Shown: positions 8,210-16,939 of the stretch, in pieces
Layout: each line of letters begins with the position of its first letter
Numbering within the stretch: the stretch's first letter is position 1
Source: Microcaldota archaeon
GTDB taxonomy: Archaea; Micrarchaeota; Micrarchaeia; Micrarchaeales; CABMGC01
Assembly: GCA_021792235.1 (NCBI GenBank)
Contig: JAJYVC010000003.1
Span: 960 to 39,058 of the forward strand
DNA length: 38,099 nucleotides
Direction of reading: 5' to 3'
Notes under the pieces: model-generated
Told to the model about the DNA's origin: nothing
The model's input: the letters and a program-made list of their open reading frames with translations, nothing else
Database searches by the model: none
Program-made: the position numbers and the translations under genes

Positions 8210-9156
8210 ATTCTAATTATGAGCAGGAGTGCGGTGAGCGCTGCAGATACTGAGAGATTGTCGTCAATCCTTATCCTCAGGCTTTCCACCAGCGCACCGA
8301 CCAGTCCAATGGCCAGTGCATAGTAGCCTATGAAGGCGAAGGATATTGCTGAAGTCGCTGCGAAGTACGCCATGGATCCGTAAACGCTCTTTCTGCGGTT
8401 CCATGGTATCTTTTTGCCACCGAAATGTATCCCTACCATGGTGGCTACAGGATCGCCTATGAATATCGCCGAGAACACCACGAGCACATTCATTGTGTTG
8501 AGGAACGAGACTGCCATCAGCGACCCTATGGCCAGCCAGAGCGCCCCGTATCCCAGCGCCGACCCATTCCTCTCGAATCTGGTAATGATCCTCGAAAATC
8601 TGTTACTACTGAAGGCTTCAATTACACATATAACTAGAATTCCTCCAAGTATCAGAAGCATCTGGAATGTCACCGCTATGGGCTCTATCTCGAAATAGAA
8701 CATCAGCATAAGAAATATTCCTGCACCCATGTGGAAGAAGTCTCTGCTGATCTCGACCCGTCTGTCCTCTATGCTGTTTCTATACTCTTTGAGCTTGGTT
8801 ATCACGCTCAGTAGCCCGAGGAGCATTGCCTGTGCTATGTACATGAAACCAATGTAGTGTATCATCACTATGTAGAGCGCATCAACAAGCACGTAGGCTG
8901 CCCTAGACCTGGCAGACTTTCCGGAGAGCAGGCCGTTGAAGCCAAGTATGCCTACTTCAAGGAGAAGGATTGTAACCACGTGCACGTGCTGTGCAATGAA
9001 AAGTACGAACCCTGCCATCACTGCCAAAGTGATCAGCAATTGGCTCCTCCTGTCCATCCTCAATATCCTGTAAACTGCCACCAGCGAGAGCGCTGCGGCT
9101 ACTGCGAATGTCGCATAAAGCAATGACCCGTAGGAAAAATCAACGATGCCCAGCAA
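8206..9156 (-). CDS. Polyprenol/dolichol kinase-like membrane protein
   Basis: A 316-residue membrane protein resembling the dolichol kinase/phytol kinase (Sec59/VTE5) family. A characteristic segment, RRVEISRDFFHMGAGIF, corresponds to the R-K-x-x-H-x-x-x-G motif of these kinases. It is followed by the cytosolic-loop motif IGDPVATMVGIHFGGKKI, and the C-terminal RIDDNLSVSAA matches the conserved D-N-L/F region. The expected reaction is CTP-dependent phosphorylation of a polyprenol. The start is a TTG immediately after the stop of the DUF2070 gene; no upstream ATG is possible without overlap. As third gene of a UppS-DUF2070-kinase operon it probably makes or salvages the polyprenyl phosphate carrier used in glycosylation. 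The exact lipid substrate is inferred. Confidence 0.75.
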   Translation of the reverse strand: MLGIVDFSYGSLLYATFAVAAALSLVAVYRILRMDRRSQLLITLAVMAGFVLFIAQHVHVVTILLLEVGILGFNGLLSGKSARSRAAYVLVDALYIVMIHYIGFMYIAQAMLLGLLSVITKLKEYRNSIEDRRVEISRDFFHMGAGIFLMLMFYFEIEPIAVTFQMLLILGGILVICVIEAFSSNRFSRIITRFERNGSALGYGALWLAIGSLMAVSFLNTMNVLVVFSAIFIGDPVATMVGIHFGGKKIPWNRRKSVYGSMAYFAATSAISFAFIGYYALAIGLVGALVESLRIRIDDNLSVSAALTALLLIIRI

Positions 9157-10989
9157 CTATATCACGTATATGATCCATCCCGCGACTATATATGCTCCGA
9201 CTATTACCAATGGAACAACTCTCTTGCCTACCTTTATTATTTCCATGCCTACCTTGTTGAGCAGCTCTTCCGATCCGGTGCCCCATACCTTGAAATTCCT
9301 GAACACGGTCGATCCGTGCGCCAATCCTACTGGTTCAATGTCATTTATGGCCTTTTCCACCATCCTATCCAGCACAGGTATTATATCAGACGGGGACGTG
9401 TGCCTTCCCAGGGAGTTACTTGCTGACATTGCCAGTGAATTGACCGAATGGGTGTCGGTAGTGTAGATCTCAGACGCCACTCTGTACTTGTATTTTATGT
9501 GGCTTATTACGGCATTCCTGAATCCGGGAAGCATGTTGTTTGCATCTATGTAAATCATGACGAACTTCCTGCGCCCGAATTCGAATATTCCTACACTGGA
9601 ATATCCTCTGCCAAGATCCGGATTGTGAAGGAGGTTAGTTATCTTCATATACGAAGCGCCGAACCGAAGCCTTCCTGCTTTCCTCTTTTCAGTAGCCCTT
9701 ATTATGGCCCTCTCATATTTTGGTATGTATCTGCTGAGCTTGCCAATTCCTTTCAATTCCTCGGGGCTCGCGCTCTCGAACCTTGAGTTATGTGCATCTA
9801 TCAATATGGTGAAGGCCCCATTTCTTCCTGCAAGCTTGCTCAAGCGCATGCCGACATTTCTGTCAATGTCCTCGGTGATCATCGGCGCCTTTGTCAGCGT
9901 AAGCAGGTTCAGGTCGTTCACCTTTATGTTGATCGCCCTGCATGGGTCATCCCTCCCAAATCCTATGCTGCCCTGCGCGCTTTTTGCCTTTCCGCTTGAC
10001 ATTGAGTCTACGTAACTGCAGATCCTTTTAGACATCGCGAATACCTGGTTGGTATTCATCGGGTTGTCCTCTATATTCACCGCACCGTGTATTATGAAAG
10101 GCGCTGAGTTGTATTTGGACGTTATCATGCTGCCCAGCGTCTCCGGAAATGCACTACCACCAACCGTGCCGAACGGGCCGTAATGAATGTCAGGCCTTAC
10201 AAATACTGCCTTCATCGATTTCTTCCCATACAGCACTGCTACATCTATGTCAACGTCCCTTCTGATTCCTCCACTTCCAAGTATGTTTGCATCTGTAGCA
10301 ATGTCGTACAGCCACTGATCTACCATGTTGCTGAACAGGTCTATGCTGCTTACTGAGAGCTTCTTCTTTGCAGGCCTGTCAAGCAGGTACAGTATTGCGT
10401 ATCCCATTACCAGAAAGACCAATATGCCCGAATAGAGCTTTACCAGCGCTATGTCTATGGGGAAATCGGCCTTAAGCAAGTAGCCGCCGAATGGAAAATA
10501 CATTAGTACGTTCAGTATCGGCTGTATTTCCGCAGTTATGGCTGCGCTCCTCTTCTGCCCTATTGCCACCCTGTTTATTATGAACCAGTAGCCATAGATG
10601 CTCGCATTGGCAAGAAGCAGTATGGCGTACGCAAGCGGGCCGTTATGGTCTACAGAAAACAGCATAGAGTCAGTGATGATGAATGCCGAATATGCACCAG
10701 ATACTGCAAGCGCGGCGAAAAGCAGATGCTTCGTCTTTACCTTTCTCTTGATGATCCTCATGGTCATTACTGTGAGCAGTGCGGGTAGGCTTACCACGAG
10801 TATGCCCGAGCTTGCACCCAGAAGGACTATGTCTATTACATTCGAGCCGCCCTTATAATGGACAAACAGGCTCGAAACGGATCCGGCAATTGCGCCAATA
10901 AGTATTATCAGGGCTATCTGGTTTATGCTGCTCGGTATTTCAAGTGTGAAGTAGCTAGAGTATTTCGTCAGGTCCCTTTTAGGCGCCAT
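9157..10989 (-). CDS. DUF2070 family membrane protein
   Basis: A 610-residue protein that matches the archaeal DUF2070 family as I recall it. The N-terminal ~235 residues hold about seven membrane helices; the remainder is a large soluble domain. The soluble part includes the family-like segment RPDIHYGPFGTVGGSAFPE, IIHGAVNIEDNPMNTNQ, and ILIDAHNSRF, i.e. several conserved His, Asp and Asn residues suggestive of a metal-dependent active site. A final hydrophobic helix lies at the extreme C-terminus. The biochemical function is unknown to me. It sits between the cis-prenyltransferase (9 bp upstream) and the polyprenol-kinase-like gene (no gap), so a role in polyprenyl phosphate metabolism, for example diphosphatase, flippase or transferase, is a reasonable inference. 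Confidence 0.8.
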   Translation of the reverse strand: MAPKRDLTKYSSYFTLEIPSSINQIALIILIGAIAGSVSSLFVHYKGGSNVIDIVLLGASSGILVVSLPALLTVMTMRIIKRKVKTKHLLFAALAVSGAYSAFIITDSMLFSVDHNGPLAYAILLLANASIYGYWFIINRVAIGQKRSAAITAEIQPILNVLMYFPFGGYLLKADFPIDIALVKLYSGILVFLVMGYAILYLLDRPAKKKLSVSSIDLFSNMVDQWLYDIATDANILGSGGIRRDVDIDVAVLYGKKSMKAVFVRPDIHYGPFGTVGGSAFPETLGSMITSKYNSAPFIIHGAVNIEDNPMNTNQVFAMSKRICSYVDSMSSGKAKSAQGSIGFGRDDPCRAINIKVNDLNLLTLTKAPMITEDIDRNVGMRLSKLAGRNGAFTILIDAHNSRFESASPEELKGIGKLSRYIPKYERAIIRATEKRKAGRLRFGASYMKITNLLHNPDLGRGYSSVGIFEFGRRKFVMIYIDANNMLPGFRNAVISHIKYKYRVASEIYTTDTHSVNSLAMSASNSLGRHTSPSDIIPVLDRMVEKAINDIEPVGLAHGSTVFRNFKVWGTGSEELLNKVGMEIIKVGKRVVPLVIVGAYIVAGWIIYVI

Positions 10990-10998
10990 TTCAACACT

Positions 10999-11697
10999 TT
11001 ACCTGCCAAATCTCCTCTCACGGCTCTGATATTCGGAAAGTGCGTTATACAGGTCATGCCTGCTGAAGTCAGGCCACAGCTTGCTTGAGAAATAAAGCTC
11101 TGAATACGCAGCCTGCCATGGTATGAATCCGGAAAGCCTCTTTTCACCAGAAGTTCTTATTATGAAGTCAATGTCTGGCACTTCGTTGGATAGCAGGCAT
11201 TCAGTGAACCTGTTCGCATCAAGGTTCACTCCCTTTTTCGCAAGCCCCACTGCCTTCTTCGCTGCGAATATCAGGTCATCCTTGCCTCCATATCCTATCA
11301 GCATGTTTATGACCCTTTCCTTATTTTCCCTTGTCTTGCTTGCAAGGTCTGCGAGCGCCCTGTTCAGATCCTGCGGCAGTAGCTTCTTGTTGCTTATTAT
11401 GTTTAGCCGCACCCCCTCTCTCTGCAGCCTTTCTATTATCTCCCTGTCCTTGCACACTCTACGGTATATGCCAAAGAGTGCCTTGACCTCTCCCGGCGAT
11501 CGCCTTATGTTCTCAGATGACAGGGCCCATACTGTTATGTTTCTGACTCCGTATGATTTGCACCATTCGCTGAAGTCTAGGAATTTCTTTACGCCCTTGT
11601 CGTAACCCTCCATCATGGAAAGTCTATGCGCCTTGGCCCACCTTCTGTTACCGTCGGGTATTAATGCCAGAGATCTGGGCACTGAAGAGAACGCCAT
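10999..11697 (-). CDS. uppS: Cis-prenyltransferase (undecaprenyl/polyprenyl diphosphate synthase)
   Basis: A 232-residue protein with all the family motifs: ALIPDGNRRWA (catalytic Asp15), TVWALSSENIRRSPGEV, MLIGYGGKDD (where bacteria have NYGG), DIDFIIRTSGEKRLSGFIPWQAAYSELYF split over the conserved R-T-x-G-E and W-Q loops, and a C-terminal LWPDF. It elongates an allylic diphosphate with isopentenyl diphosphate in cis to make the long polyprenyl diphosphate lipid carrier. It is the first gene of the minus-strand UppS-DUF2070-kinase operon. A TATA box at 11728-11736 gives a short leader before the ATG at 11697. Confidence 0.95.
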   Translation of the reverse strand: MAFSSVPRSLALIPDGNRRWAKAHRLSMMEGYDKGVKKFLDFSEWCKSYGVRNITVWALSSENIRRSPGEVKALFGIYRRVCKDREIIERLQREGVRLNIISNKKLLPQDLNRALADLASKTRENKERVINMLIGYGGKDDLIFAAKKAVGLAKKGVNLDANRFTECLLSNEVPDIDFIIRTSGEKRLSGFIPWQAAYSELYFSSKLWPDFSRHDLYNALSEYQSRERRFGR

Positions 11698-11727
11698 TAT
11701 ATCTCGTGTAGTTGGTGTCTATTTATC

Positions 11728-11736
11728 TATTTAAAT
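11728..11736 (-). promoter_or_regulatory. TATA box of the uppS operon
   Basis: The minus strand reads ATTTAAATA, centred about 35 bases before the uppS start. It is the only good TATA candidate in the gap upstream of uppS. Confidence 0.5.
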
Positions 11737-11857
11737 GTTTTTATCACGTTGTCACTGACCAATTCTCATTAGCGCCATTATCTCTGCCTACACCAGTGTA
11801 TATTATGTATTTTCCACTATTTATGCATTCCTCTAATCTGTAGCATTGGCTTGCGCC

Positions 11858-13075
11858 TCAGGCTGTTTCCAGCTCCTCTATCCTTGCCAGCTCGTTCAGC
11901 TTTGCCACTCTCTCCCCTCCGACGATGCCCGTCTTTATGAACTCCGATCCGAATGCCACTGCAAGGTGCGCTATGAAGTTGTCTGTTGTTTCCCTGCTTC
12001 TGTGGGACACTACTGTCTTGATGCCGTTCTTATGCGCAAGACCTATCACATCAAGCGTATCGCTCAGCGTGCCTATCTGGTTGACCTTTATCAGCACGCC
12101 GTTCGTGGAGCTGCTCTTTATGCCCTTCTCAAGCCTCTCCTTGTTCGTTGTGTATAAATCATCGCCTACTACCAGGCTGTTCTTTCCTATCTTCTTTGTA
12201 ATTTCTGCGAATCCGCCGAAATCATCCTCATTCATAGGATCCTCAACAACTGCAAGTCCAAAATCATCCCTCAGTTTCTCTACGAATGCCACATTATCGG
12301 CAGGGCTAAGTCTCCTATCTCCATACACATAGTGCCCATCCTTGAAGAATTCGCTTGCTGCAAAGTCGGCGCCAAGCTGCACGTCCACTCCAAGCTCCTC
12401 GACCGCACCGGCCATCTCATCTGCAAGAGCGAGGTTCTCCTGATCGGCAAGGCCAGTAACCCATGCACCTTCTATGTTCACTCCGGCCGGAATATGGAGT
12501 TTACCTATGATATAATCTCCCACCGACTTGTGCACGCGCGCATTTATTTCTATCCCGTTTGAAAAGCTGACATCCTTGGGTGAGATAAGTATCTCCTGTA
12601 TCGACATCCTGTCCTTGGAATGTGCACCTCCCCCTATCAGGTTGCCAAGTGGCATTGGTATTCCTTTCTTTATGCCCAGGCTCTTAGTAAAGCCATTGTA
12701 AACATACTCATAAAGCTCAAGCCCTTCCAGACTTGCAGCAAGCTTTGCGGTTGCAATGGATACTCCGGTGGCAACATTGCCGCCTATCACATTGAATCTC
12801 TCCCCGCCAACTTCATGCAGCGCAGAGTCAACATTCCTCTGCTCTCTTGCCCCAATGCCTATGATCTTCTTCTTGACCTCCTCCAAGTTCGATATGCCAA
12901 GATCGACATTGCCTTCAGGGAAGGCGAACACCTCATGCGATCCTGTGCTTGTGCTGTTTGCTATCGCCGCCGTAGCGCTCCTCTTCGCACAGCTTACCGT
13001 GACCTCTACTGTGAATCCGCCACGCGAATCAAGTATCTTCCTTGCATGCACATCCTTTATTGCATCATTTGGCAT
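11858..13075 (-). CDS. eno: Enolase
   Basis: A 405-residue enolase converting 2-phosphoglycerate to phosphoenolpyruvate. Visible active-site elements include ARKILDSRGGFTVEV at the N-terminus, the flexible loop STGSHEV, GGGAHSKDRMSIQEILISP (His and Glu), GADFAASEF (metal Asp), VVEDPMNEDD (metal Glu), VVGDDL (metal Asp), LIKVNQIGTLSDT (catalytic Lys), VSHRSRETTD and FIKTG. Two usually conserved spots differ: the P-S-G-A-S-T-G loop reads A-N-S-T-S-T-G, and H-R-S-G-E-T reads H-R-S-R-E-T. The catalytic and metal residues are all kept, so activity is expected. The ATG at 13075 overlaps the end of the ApgM gene by 11 bp, giving a translationally coupled pair that catalyses consecutive glycolytic steps. 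Confidence 0.95.
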   Translation of the reverse strand: MPNDAIKDVHARKILDSRGGFTVEVTVSCAKRSATAAIANSTSTGSHEVFAFPEGNVDLGISNLEEVKKKIIGIGAREQRNVDSALHEVGGERFNVIGGNVATGVSIATAKLAASLEGLELYEYVYNGFTKSLGIKKGIPMPLGNLIGGGAHSKDRMSIQEILISPKDVSFSNGIEINARVHKSVGDYIIGKLHIPAGVNIEGAWVTGLADQENLALADEMAGAVEELGVDVQLGADFAASEFFKDGHYVYGDRRLSPADNVAFVEKLRDDFGLAVVEDPMNEDDFGGFAEITKKIGKNSLVVGDDLYTTNKERLEKGIKSSSTNGVLIKVNQIGTLSDTLDVIGLAHKNGIKTVVSHRSRETTDNFIAHLAVAFGSEFIKTGIVGGERVAKLNELARIEELETA

Positions 13076-14318
13076 CAAATCTCCTCTTGATAATATAATC
13101 TACCAGCTGGTTGCCGTTCATGATCCTCATTGTCCCATGGGAATCGATGTTCTCGTCGAAATCAACTGCATCTGCCTTGGTGCTGTTCGCGTACCTTACC
13201 ATTACCGGTACCGGGTCCGAGGAATGGGCCTTAAGCGGGCACGGGGTGGCATGGTCGCATGTTACGCACATGTCGACATCAAGCTCCCTTATGCGCGAGA
13301 AGAATTCGCTGTCTATCTCCTCAAGTATCTTTTTCTTAAGCAGTGCATCACCGTCATGTCCCGGTTCGTCAGGTCCCTTTATGTGTACATACATGAAGTC
13401 GTATCTGCTCAGATTCTGTATCACAAGCTCTGCCATCCTCCTGTACCTCCCCTTTCTGTCCTTAAGCTCCTCGAGCCCTATGGGCTCCATTCCGAGCACT
13501 TTTGCTATGCCTGTCTCTACAGGCATCTCGGCTATGAATGCGCACTTCATGCCGTACCTTGCTTCAAACGTCTCAACTTTCGGCAGCCCCACTCCGGCAT
13601 CCCTGAGCAGAAGTGCATTGGCCCTGAGCAGCCCTTCATCGCCCCTCCTCGAATTCACCTTCGAATGTGCAAGTTTCTCAATGACCTTGTCGATGAACGC
13701 ATTTACTATGTATGCAGTGTTGGCCGATGCCTCAGATTCATCTAGCGGAACGACTTTTGGAAGCTTCTTGCTTGCGACCTCCTCAGCAACCGATATGTTC
13801 CCTTTCCTTACGTATCCTATGTCTGCATTGGAGACGTTTGCAGACAGACTCTTCTCGCTGTAGAACACACACGCTCCTCGATGGCCTACAGTAGATTTGA
13901 ACTTAAACGTAATCCCTTTAATGCCCAGGTCGATCTCCGAAATCTCCTTTTCAAGCGCCTTCGCATCACCTGTCTCTATCCTTCCTGCCCTCCTGTCAAT
14001 GATGTCCCTGTCTGCGTTTATTGTAGCAAAGTTGCACCTGAATGCCACCGAACGATCATCTACTTCCATTCCTGCCCCGTATGCCTCGAGGGGCCCCCTT
14101 CCAGTGTACGCCGACATATCATATCCGAGTATGGAAAAAACCGCAGCATCAGATTCGGGAGCTACGCCCTTTCCTATCGGATACATCATGCCCTTTATTG
14201 ATTGCGAGGCCAGATGCCTGAGGTTAGGCATGTTCGCGCTCTGGAGGGGAGTCATGCCATTAAGGGCGTCATTCTTCCTGTCCGCAGCACCGTCAAGTAT
14301 AACGAATAACAAGGCCAT
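13065..14318 (-). CDS. apgM: 2,3-bisphosphoglycerate-independent phosphoglycerate mutase, archaeal type
   Basis: A 417-residue ApgM-type mutase of the alkaline-phosphatase superfamily, interconverting 3- and 2-phosphoglycerate. Signature segments are LFVILDGAADR at the N-terminus, GKGVAPESDAAVFSILGYD (nucleophile Ser region), YTGRGPLEAYGAG, FRCNFATI, YVHIKGPDEPGHDGD and the late metal-binding TCDHATPCPLKAHSSDPVP. The ATG at 14318 is preferred over an in-frame GTG at 14333 because a TATA box at 14348-14356 then gives a ~10-base leader and the protein begins MALLFVILDGA as in homologues. It forms an operon with enolase. Confidence 0.95.
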   Translation of the reverse strand: MALLFVILDGAADRKNDALNGMTPLQSANMPNLRHLASQSIKGMMYPIGKGVAPESDAAVFSILGYDMSAYTGRGPLEAYGAGMEVDDRSVAFRCNFATINADRDIIDRRAGRIETGDAKALEKEISEIDLGIKGITFKFKSTVGHRGACVFYSEKSLSANVSNADIGYVRKGNISVAEEVASKKLPKVVPLDESEASANTAYIVNAFIDKVIEKLAHSKVNSRRGDEGLLRANALLLRDAGVGLPKVETFEARYGMKCAFIAEMPVETGIAKVLGMEPIGLEELKDRKGRYRRMAELVIQNLSRYDFMYVHIKGPDEPGHDGDALLKKKILEEIDSEFFSRIRELDVDMCVTCDHATPCPLKAHSSDPVPVMVRYANSTKADAVDFDENIDSHGTMRIMNGNQLVDYIIKRRFDAK

Positions 14319-14347
14319 GGATGCACTATGCACATCTCATATTCAAA

Positions 14348-14356
14348 CTATTTATA
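14348..14356 (-). promoter_or_regulatory. TATA box of the apgM-eno operon
   Basis: The minus strand reads TATAAATAG in an otherwise mixed sequence, about 34 bases before the ATG at 14318. Confidence 0.5.
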
Positions 14357-14416
14357 ACCTAAGCATGTGCATCGGCTATTGCCGCACATGTCGTATACCT
14401 CGCAAAGAAACTGGCA

Positions 14417-14740
14417 TTATCCAAGCTGCTTCACAAAAGCAGCGAATTCTATTTCCAGCTTCGTAACCCTGCCTTCGTTACTATATGTGGCATATACCTG
14501 ATAAGTGCCCTCACCATAGCCTGCCTCGCTTACCACTGCCAGTTTATTGCCTTCTTCAAGCTGTCCTGCTTTGGTGGATGAGAGTAATATGCGGGTAGCT
14601 GCACTGTGTGAAAAGTCATTTCTTTCCGGTTTGCCTTGGTCATAATCGTCGTTTTTCCATGTGTCTAGGAATGAGGGATCAACAACAATTACCTGTCCCG
14701 TGTCGACATTAACCCTACCTACCAATACTCTTCTAACCAT
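14417..14740 (-). CDS. Small conserved protein, DUF4241-like
   Basis: A 107-residue soluble protein beginning MVRRVLVGRVNVDTGQVIVV. The combination of an early V-D-T-G-Q...D-P segment with a late AGYGEGTYQVYATYS and a terminal EGRVTKLEIEF resembles small proteins in bacteria and archaea with a G-x-G-D/E-G-x-Y core, some annotated as DUF4241; the match is by eye. Function is unknown. The ATG at 14740 is chosen over one at 14779 because a TATA-like GATAAATAC near 14772 would place the transcript start just upstream of 14740. It stands alone, divergent from apt. Confidence 0.6.
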   Translation of the reverse strand: MVRRVLVGRVNVDTGQVIVVDPSFLDTWKNDDYDQGKPERNDFSHSAATRILLSSTKAGQLEEGNKLAVVSEAGYGEGTYQVYATYSNEGRVTKLEIEFAAFVKQLG

Positions 14741-14860
14741 CCAACTACCACAAATACAATTGCACACGGTATTTATCATGCTTATGAATAGGAATTCAAT
14801 GGCCGATGTTTTACATGACTTGTAAGCAGATAGGCCAATAGCCAGTGCAAAGATAACAAG

Positions 14861-14869
14861 CTATAAATA
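14861..14869 (+). promoter_or_regulatory. TATA box of apt
   Basis: CTATAAATA centred about 27 bases before the ATG at 14892; a leaderless arrangement. Confidence 0.6.
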
Positions 14870-14891
14870 AGTTCGACAAGAGTATACCACC

Positions 14892-15440
14892 ATGTCCTCT
14901 AAAAAATCAGAAGCAGAGGAAACCGAGGAGCTGATAAAGAGCAGAATAAGGGCCATACCAGACTATCCGAAGCCCGGCATAACCTTCAGGGACATAACCC
15001 CACTGCTCAAGGACAGCGTGGCGTTCTCGAAGTGCATAGATCTGCTGGCAGACAGGGTATCTGCATACGACTTCGACTATATCGCAGGCATAGAGGCCCG
15101 CGGCTTCATAGTAGCTTCGGCACTTGCCTACAAGTTGGGCAGGGGCTTAATCCCGATAAGGAAAAAAGGCAAGCTTCCGTATTCAAAGATAAGTAAGAGT
15201 TACCAGCTCGAATACGGCATTGAGACCATAGAGGTGCACAGTGACTCGGTGGAGAGGGGCAGCGGCGTGCTGATAGCTGATGACCTGCTGGCTACTGGTG
15301 GCACCGCAAGCGCAGGTGCCGACTTGATAAGGGACCTAGGGGCGGAAGTAAAGGGATATGCATTCATAGTCGAGCTTGAATTCCTGGGAGGGCGTACCAG
15401 GCTTGGAGACAGGGACATCTGCTCGCTCGTAAAGTACTGA
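14892..15440 (+). CDS. apt: Adenine phosphoribosyltransferase
   Basis: A 182-residue type I phosphoribosyltransferase that converts adenine plus PRPP to AMP. Diagnostic segments are RAIPDYPKPGITFRDITPLL, YIAGIEARGFIVASALA, IPIRKKGKLPYSK, and the PRPP-binding loop VLIADDLLATGGTASAG. The lengths and order match the bacterial-type APRT family. A charged N-terminal extension of ~15 residues is present. It is followed after 72 bp by pyruvate kinase, which has its own promoter-like sequence, so the two may not be one operon. Confidence 0.95.
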   Translation: MSSKKSEAEETEELIKSRIRAIPDYPKPGITFRDITPLLKDSVAFSKCIDLLADRVSAYDFDYIAGIEARGFIVASALAYKLGRGLIPIRKKGKLPYSKISKSYQLEYGIETIEVHSDSVERGSGVLIADDLLATGGTASAGADLIRDLGAEVKGYAFIVELEFLGGRTRLGDRDICSLVKY

Positions 15441-15512
15441 CCTACATCAAATGTCAAACCGTTCAGGCTTGTTTTTAAATTTTGGCATTTCAATACAATT
15501 CAGTGCAGCCGG

Positions 15513-16859
15513 ATGAAGACCAAGATAGTAGCTACGTATGGTCCAAGCATAGAGGGCCGCCCAGTGCTTTCCAAGATAATGAAGCATGTGGATGTGTTCA
15601 GGTTGAACTTTTCCCATGGAAACGAAGAGACATGGGCAGAGGCCATTGAGAACATATCACACGTATCCAGATTAATGAACAGGGAGGTCTCTCTCCTTGC
15701 TGATCTCCCTGGCCCCAAGATAAGGATAGGCGACCTTAAAAGCAGCATTGGAGTGAAGAAAGGGGAACTTGTAACGTTCAGATACGGAAAGCCTTCTGAA
15801 GGTGCAGTGCCGCTAGACCATGATATATTCAGATACCTGAACAAGAAATCAGTGATATCTATAGGGGACGGGTACCCTAATTTCAGGGTAATAGGTCTTA
15901 GCAAGGGCAATATAACCTGCCGCGCGCTCAATTCAGGCGCCCTTTCAAGCAGGAAGGGCATAAATATAATGAACGGCAGGGTCACGGCTGCGCCTCCAAC
16001 CGCAGAAGACGTGAAGCTTGCGAGGTTCGCAAAGAGGAACGGGTTCGATTTCATAGGGATGTCATTCGTGAGGTCTGCGCAGAACATAAGCGATCTGAGG
16101 AAGAAGATTGGTGGCGCATACGTCATAGCAAAGATAGAGCGTGCGGAAGCAGTCAAGCATATAGACAGCATAGTCTTGGAGGCCGATGCGATAATGGTGG
16201 CAAGAGGCGACCTTGCCTTCGAGATACCTGTAGAGACATTGCCCATAATTCAGGCAAGGATAATACGCGCTTCACTGAAGTTCCATAAACCAGTCATAGT
16301 GGCCACGCAGATGCTTGCAAGCATGGTGAACAACCCAATGCCTACAAGGGCTGAGGTGAATGACATAGCCACTGCGGTGGCAAGCGGTGCAGACTGCGTG
16401 ATGCTCAGCGAAGAATCGGCGGTAGGCAAGTATCCGATCGAATCCGTAAGGACCCTCGCTACTACGGCAAGGAATGCAGAGGAGATAGCCCTTCACCATC
16501 AGGACTTCAGGATAGGTGCTATAAGCGATAGCATAGCCTTTGCCGCAGCAGAGATAGCAGACAACTATAGGACTGACTGCATATTTGCGCCAACACAGAC
16601 TGGCAGCACGGCAAAAAAGCTTTCTGCGCTGAGGCCTAGGTCCGGCATAATCGCGCTAAGCACTTCAAAGAAAGTGAGAAAGATGCTCAATATATACTAC
16701 GGCGTGCGCAGCGAAGCTATTCGTAAGTACAATACCGTTGACGGCATGCTTGAACAGGTAAAGGCGATAGCGCGTAAGAGGGGTGCGAGCAGATATATCG
16801 TAGTGTCAGGCTCACCAAACCATGCTGGCAGCACTAACACTCTTAAGTACATAGAATGA
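15513..16859 (+). CDS. pyk: Pyruvate kinase
   Basis: A 448-residue pyruvate kinase (PEP + ADP to pyruvate + ATP), the last step of glycolysis. Visible motifs are KIVATYGPS at the N-terminus, FRLNFSHGNEETW, LADLPGPKIRIG, the active-site VIAKIERAEAVKHID, IMVARGDLAFEIP, and VATQMLASMVNNPMPTRAEV. The B-domain (~70-160) is present. A TATA-like TTTTTAAAT at about 15472-15480 gives a short leader before the ATG. With enolase and ApgM nearby it completes the route from 3-phosphoglycerate to pyruvate. Confidence 0.96.
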   Translation: MKTKIVATYGPSIEGRPVLSKIMKHVDVFRLNFSHGNEETWAEAIENISHVSRLMNREVSLLADLPGPKIRIGDLKSSIGVKKGELVTFRYGKPSEGAVPLDHDIFRYLNKKSVISIGDGYPNFRVIGLSKGNITCRALNSGALSSRKGINIMNGRVTAAPPTAEDVKLARFAKRNGFDFIGMSFVRSAQNISDLRKKIGGAYVIAKIERAEAVKHIDSIVLEADAIMVARGDLAFEIPVETLPIIQARIIRASLKFHKPVIVATQMLASMVNNPMPTRAEVNDIATAVASGADCVMLSEESAVGKYPIESVRTLATTARNAEEIALHHQDFRIGAISDSIAFAAAEIADNYRTDCIFAPTQTGSTAKKLSALRPRSGIIALSTSKKVRKMLNIYYGVRSEAIRKYNTVDGMLEQVKAIARKRGASRYIVVSGSPNHAGSTNTLKYIE

Positions 16860-16939
16860 TAAACCGTGCCTCATCACAACCTGCAAGCCAAGCTGCAGCC
16901 AACGCATAATCTAATATACTTGCCGAACGAAGGGTTGAT

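Noticed and set aside
12756-13745. A 329-codon plus-strand frame opposite enolase and ApgM
   Set aside because: Both opposite-strand genes are certain families with full motifs; this frame has no recognisable domain.
16272-16499. Antisense 75-codon frame in pyruvate kinase with several Cys/His
   Set aside because: It is a shadow of the confidently identified pyruvate kinase; the Cys/His spacing fits no zinc motif.
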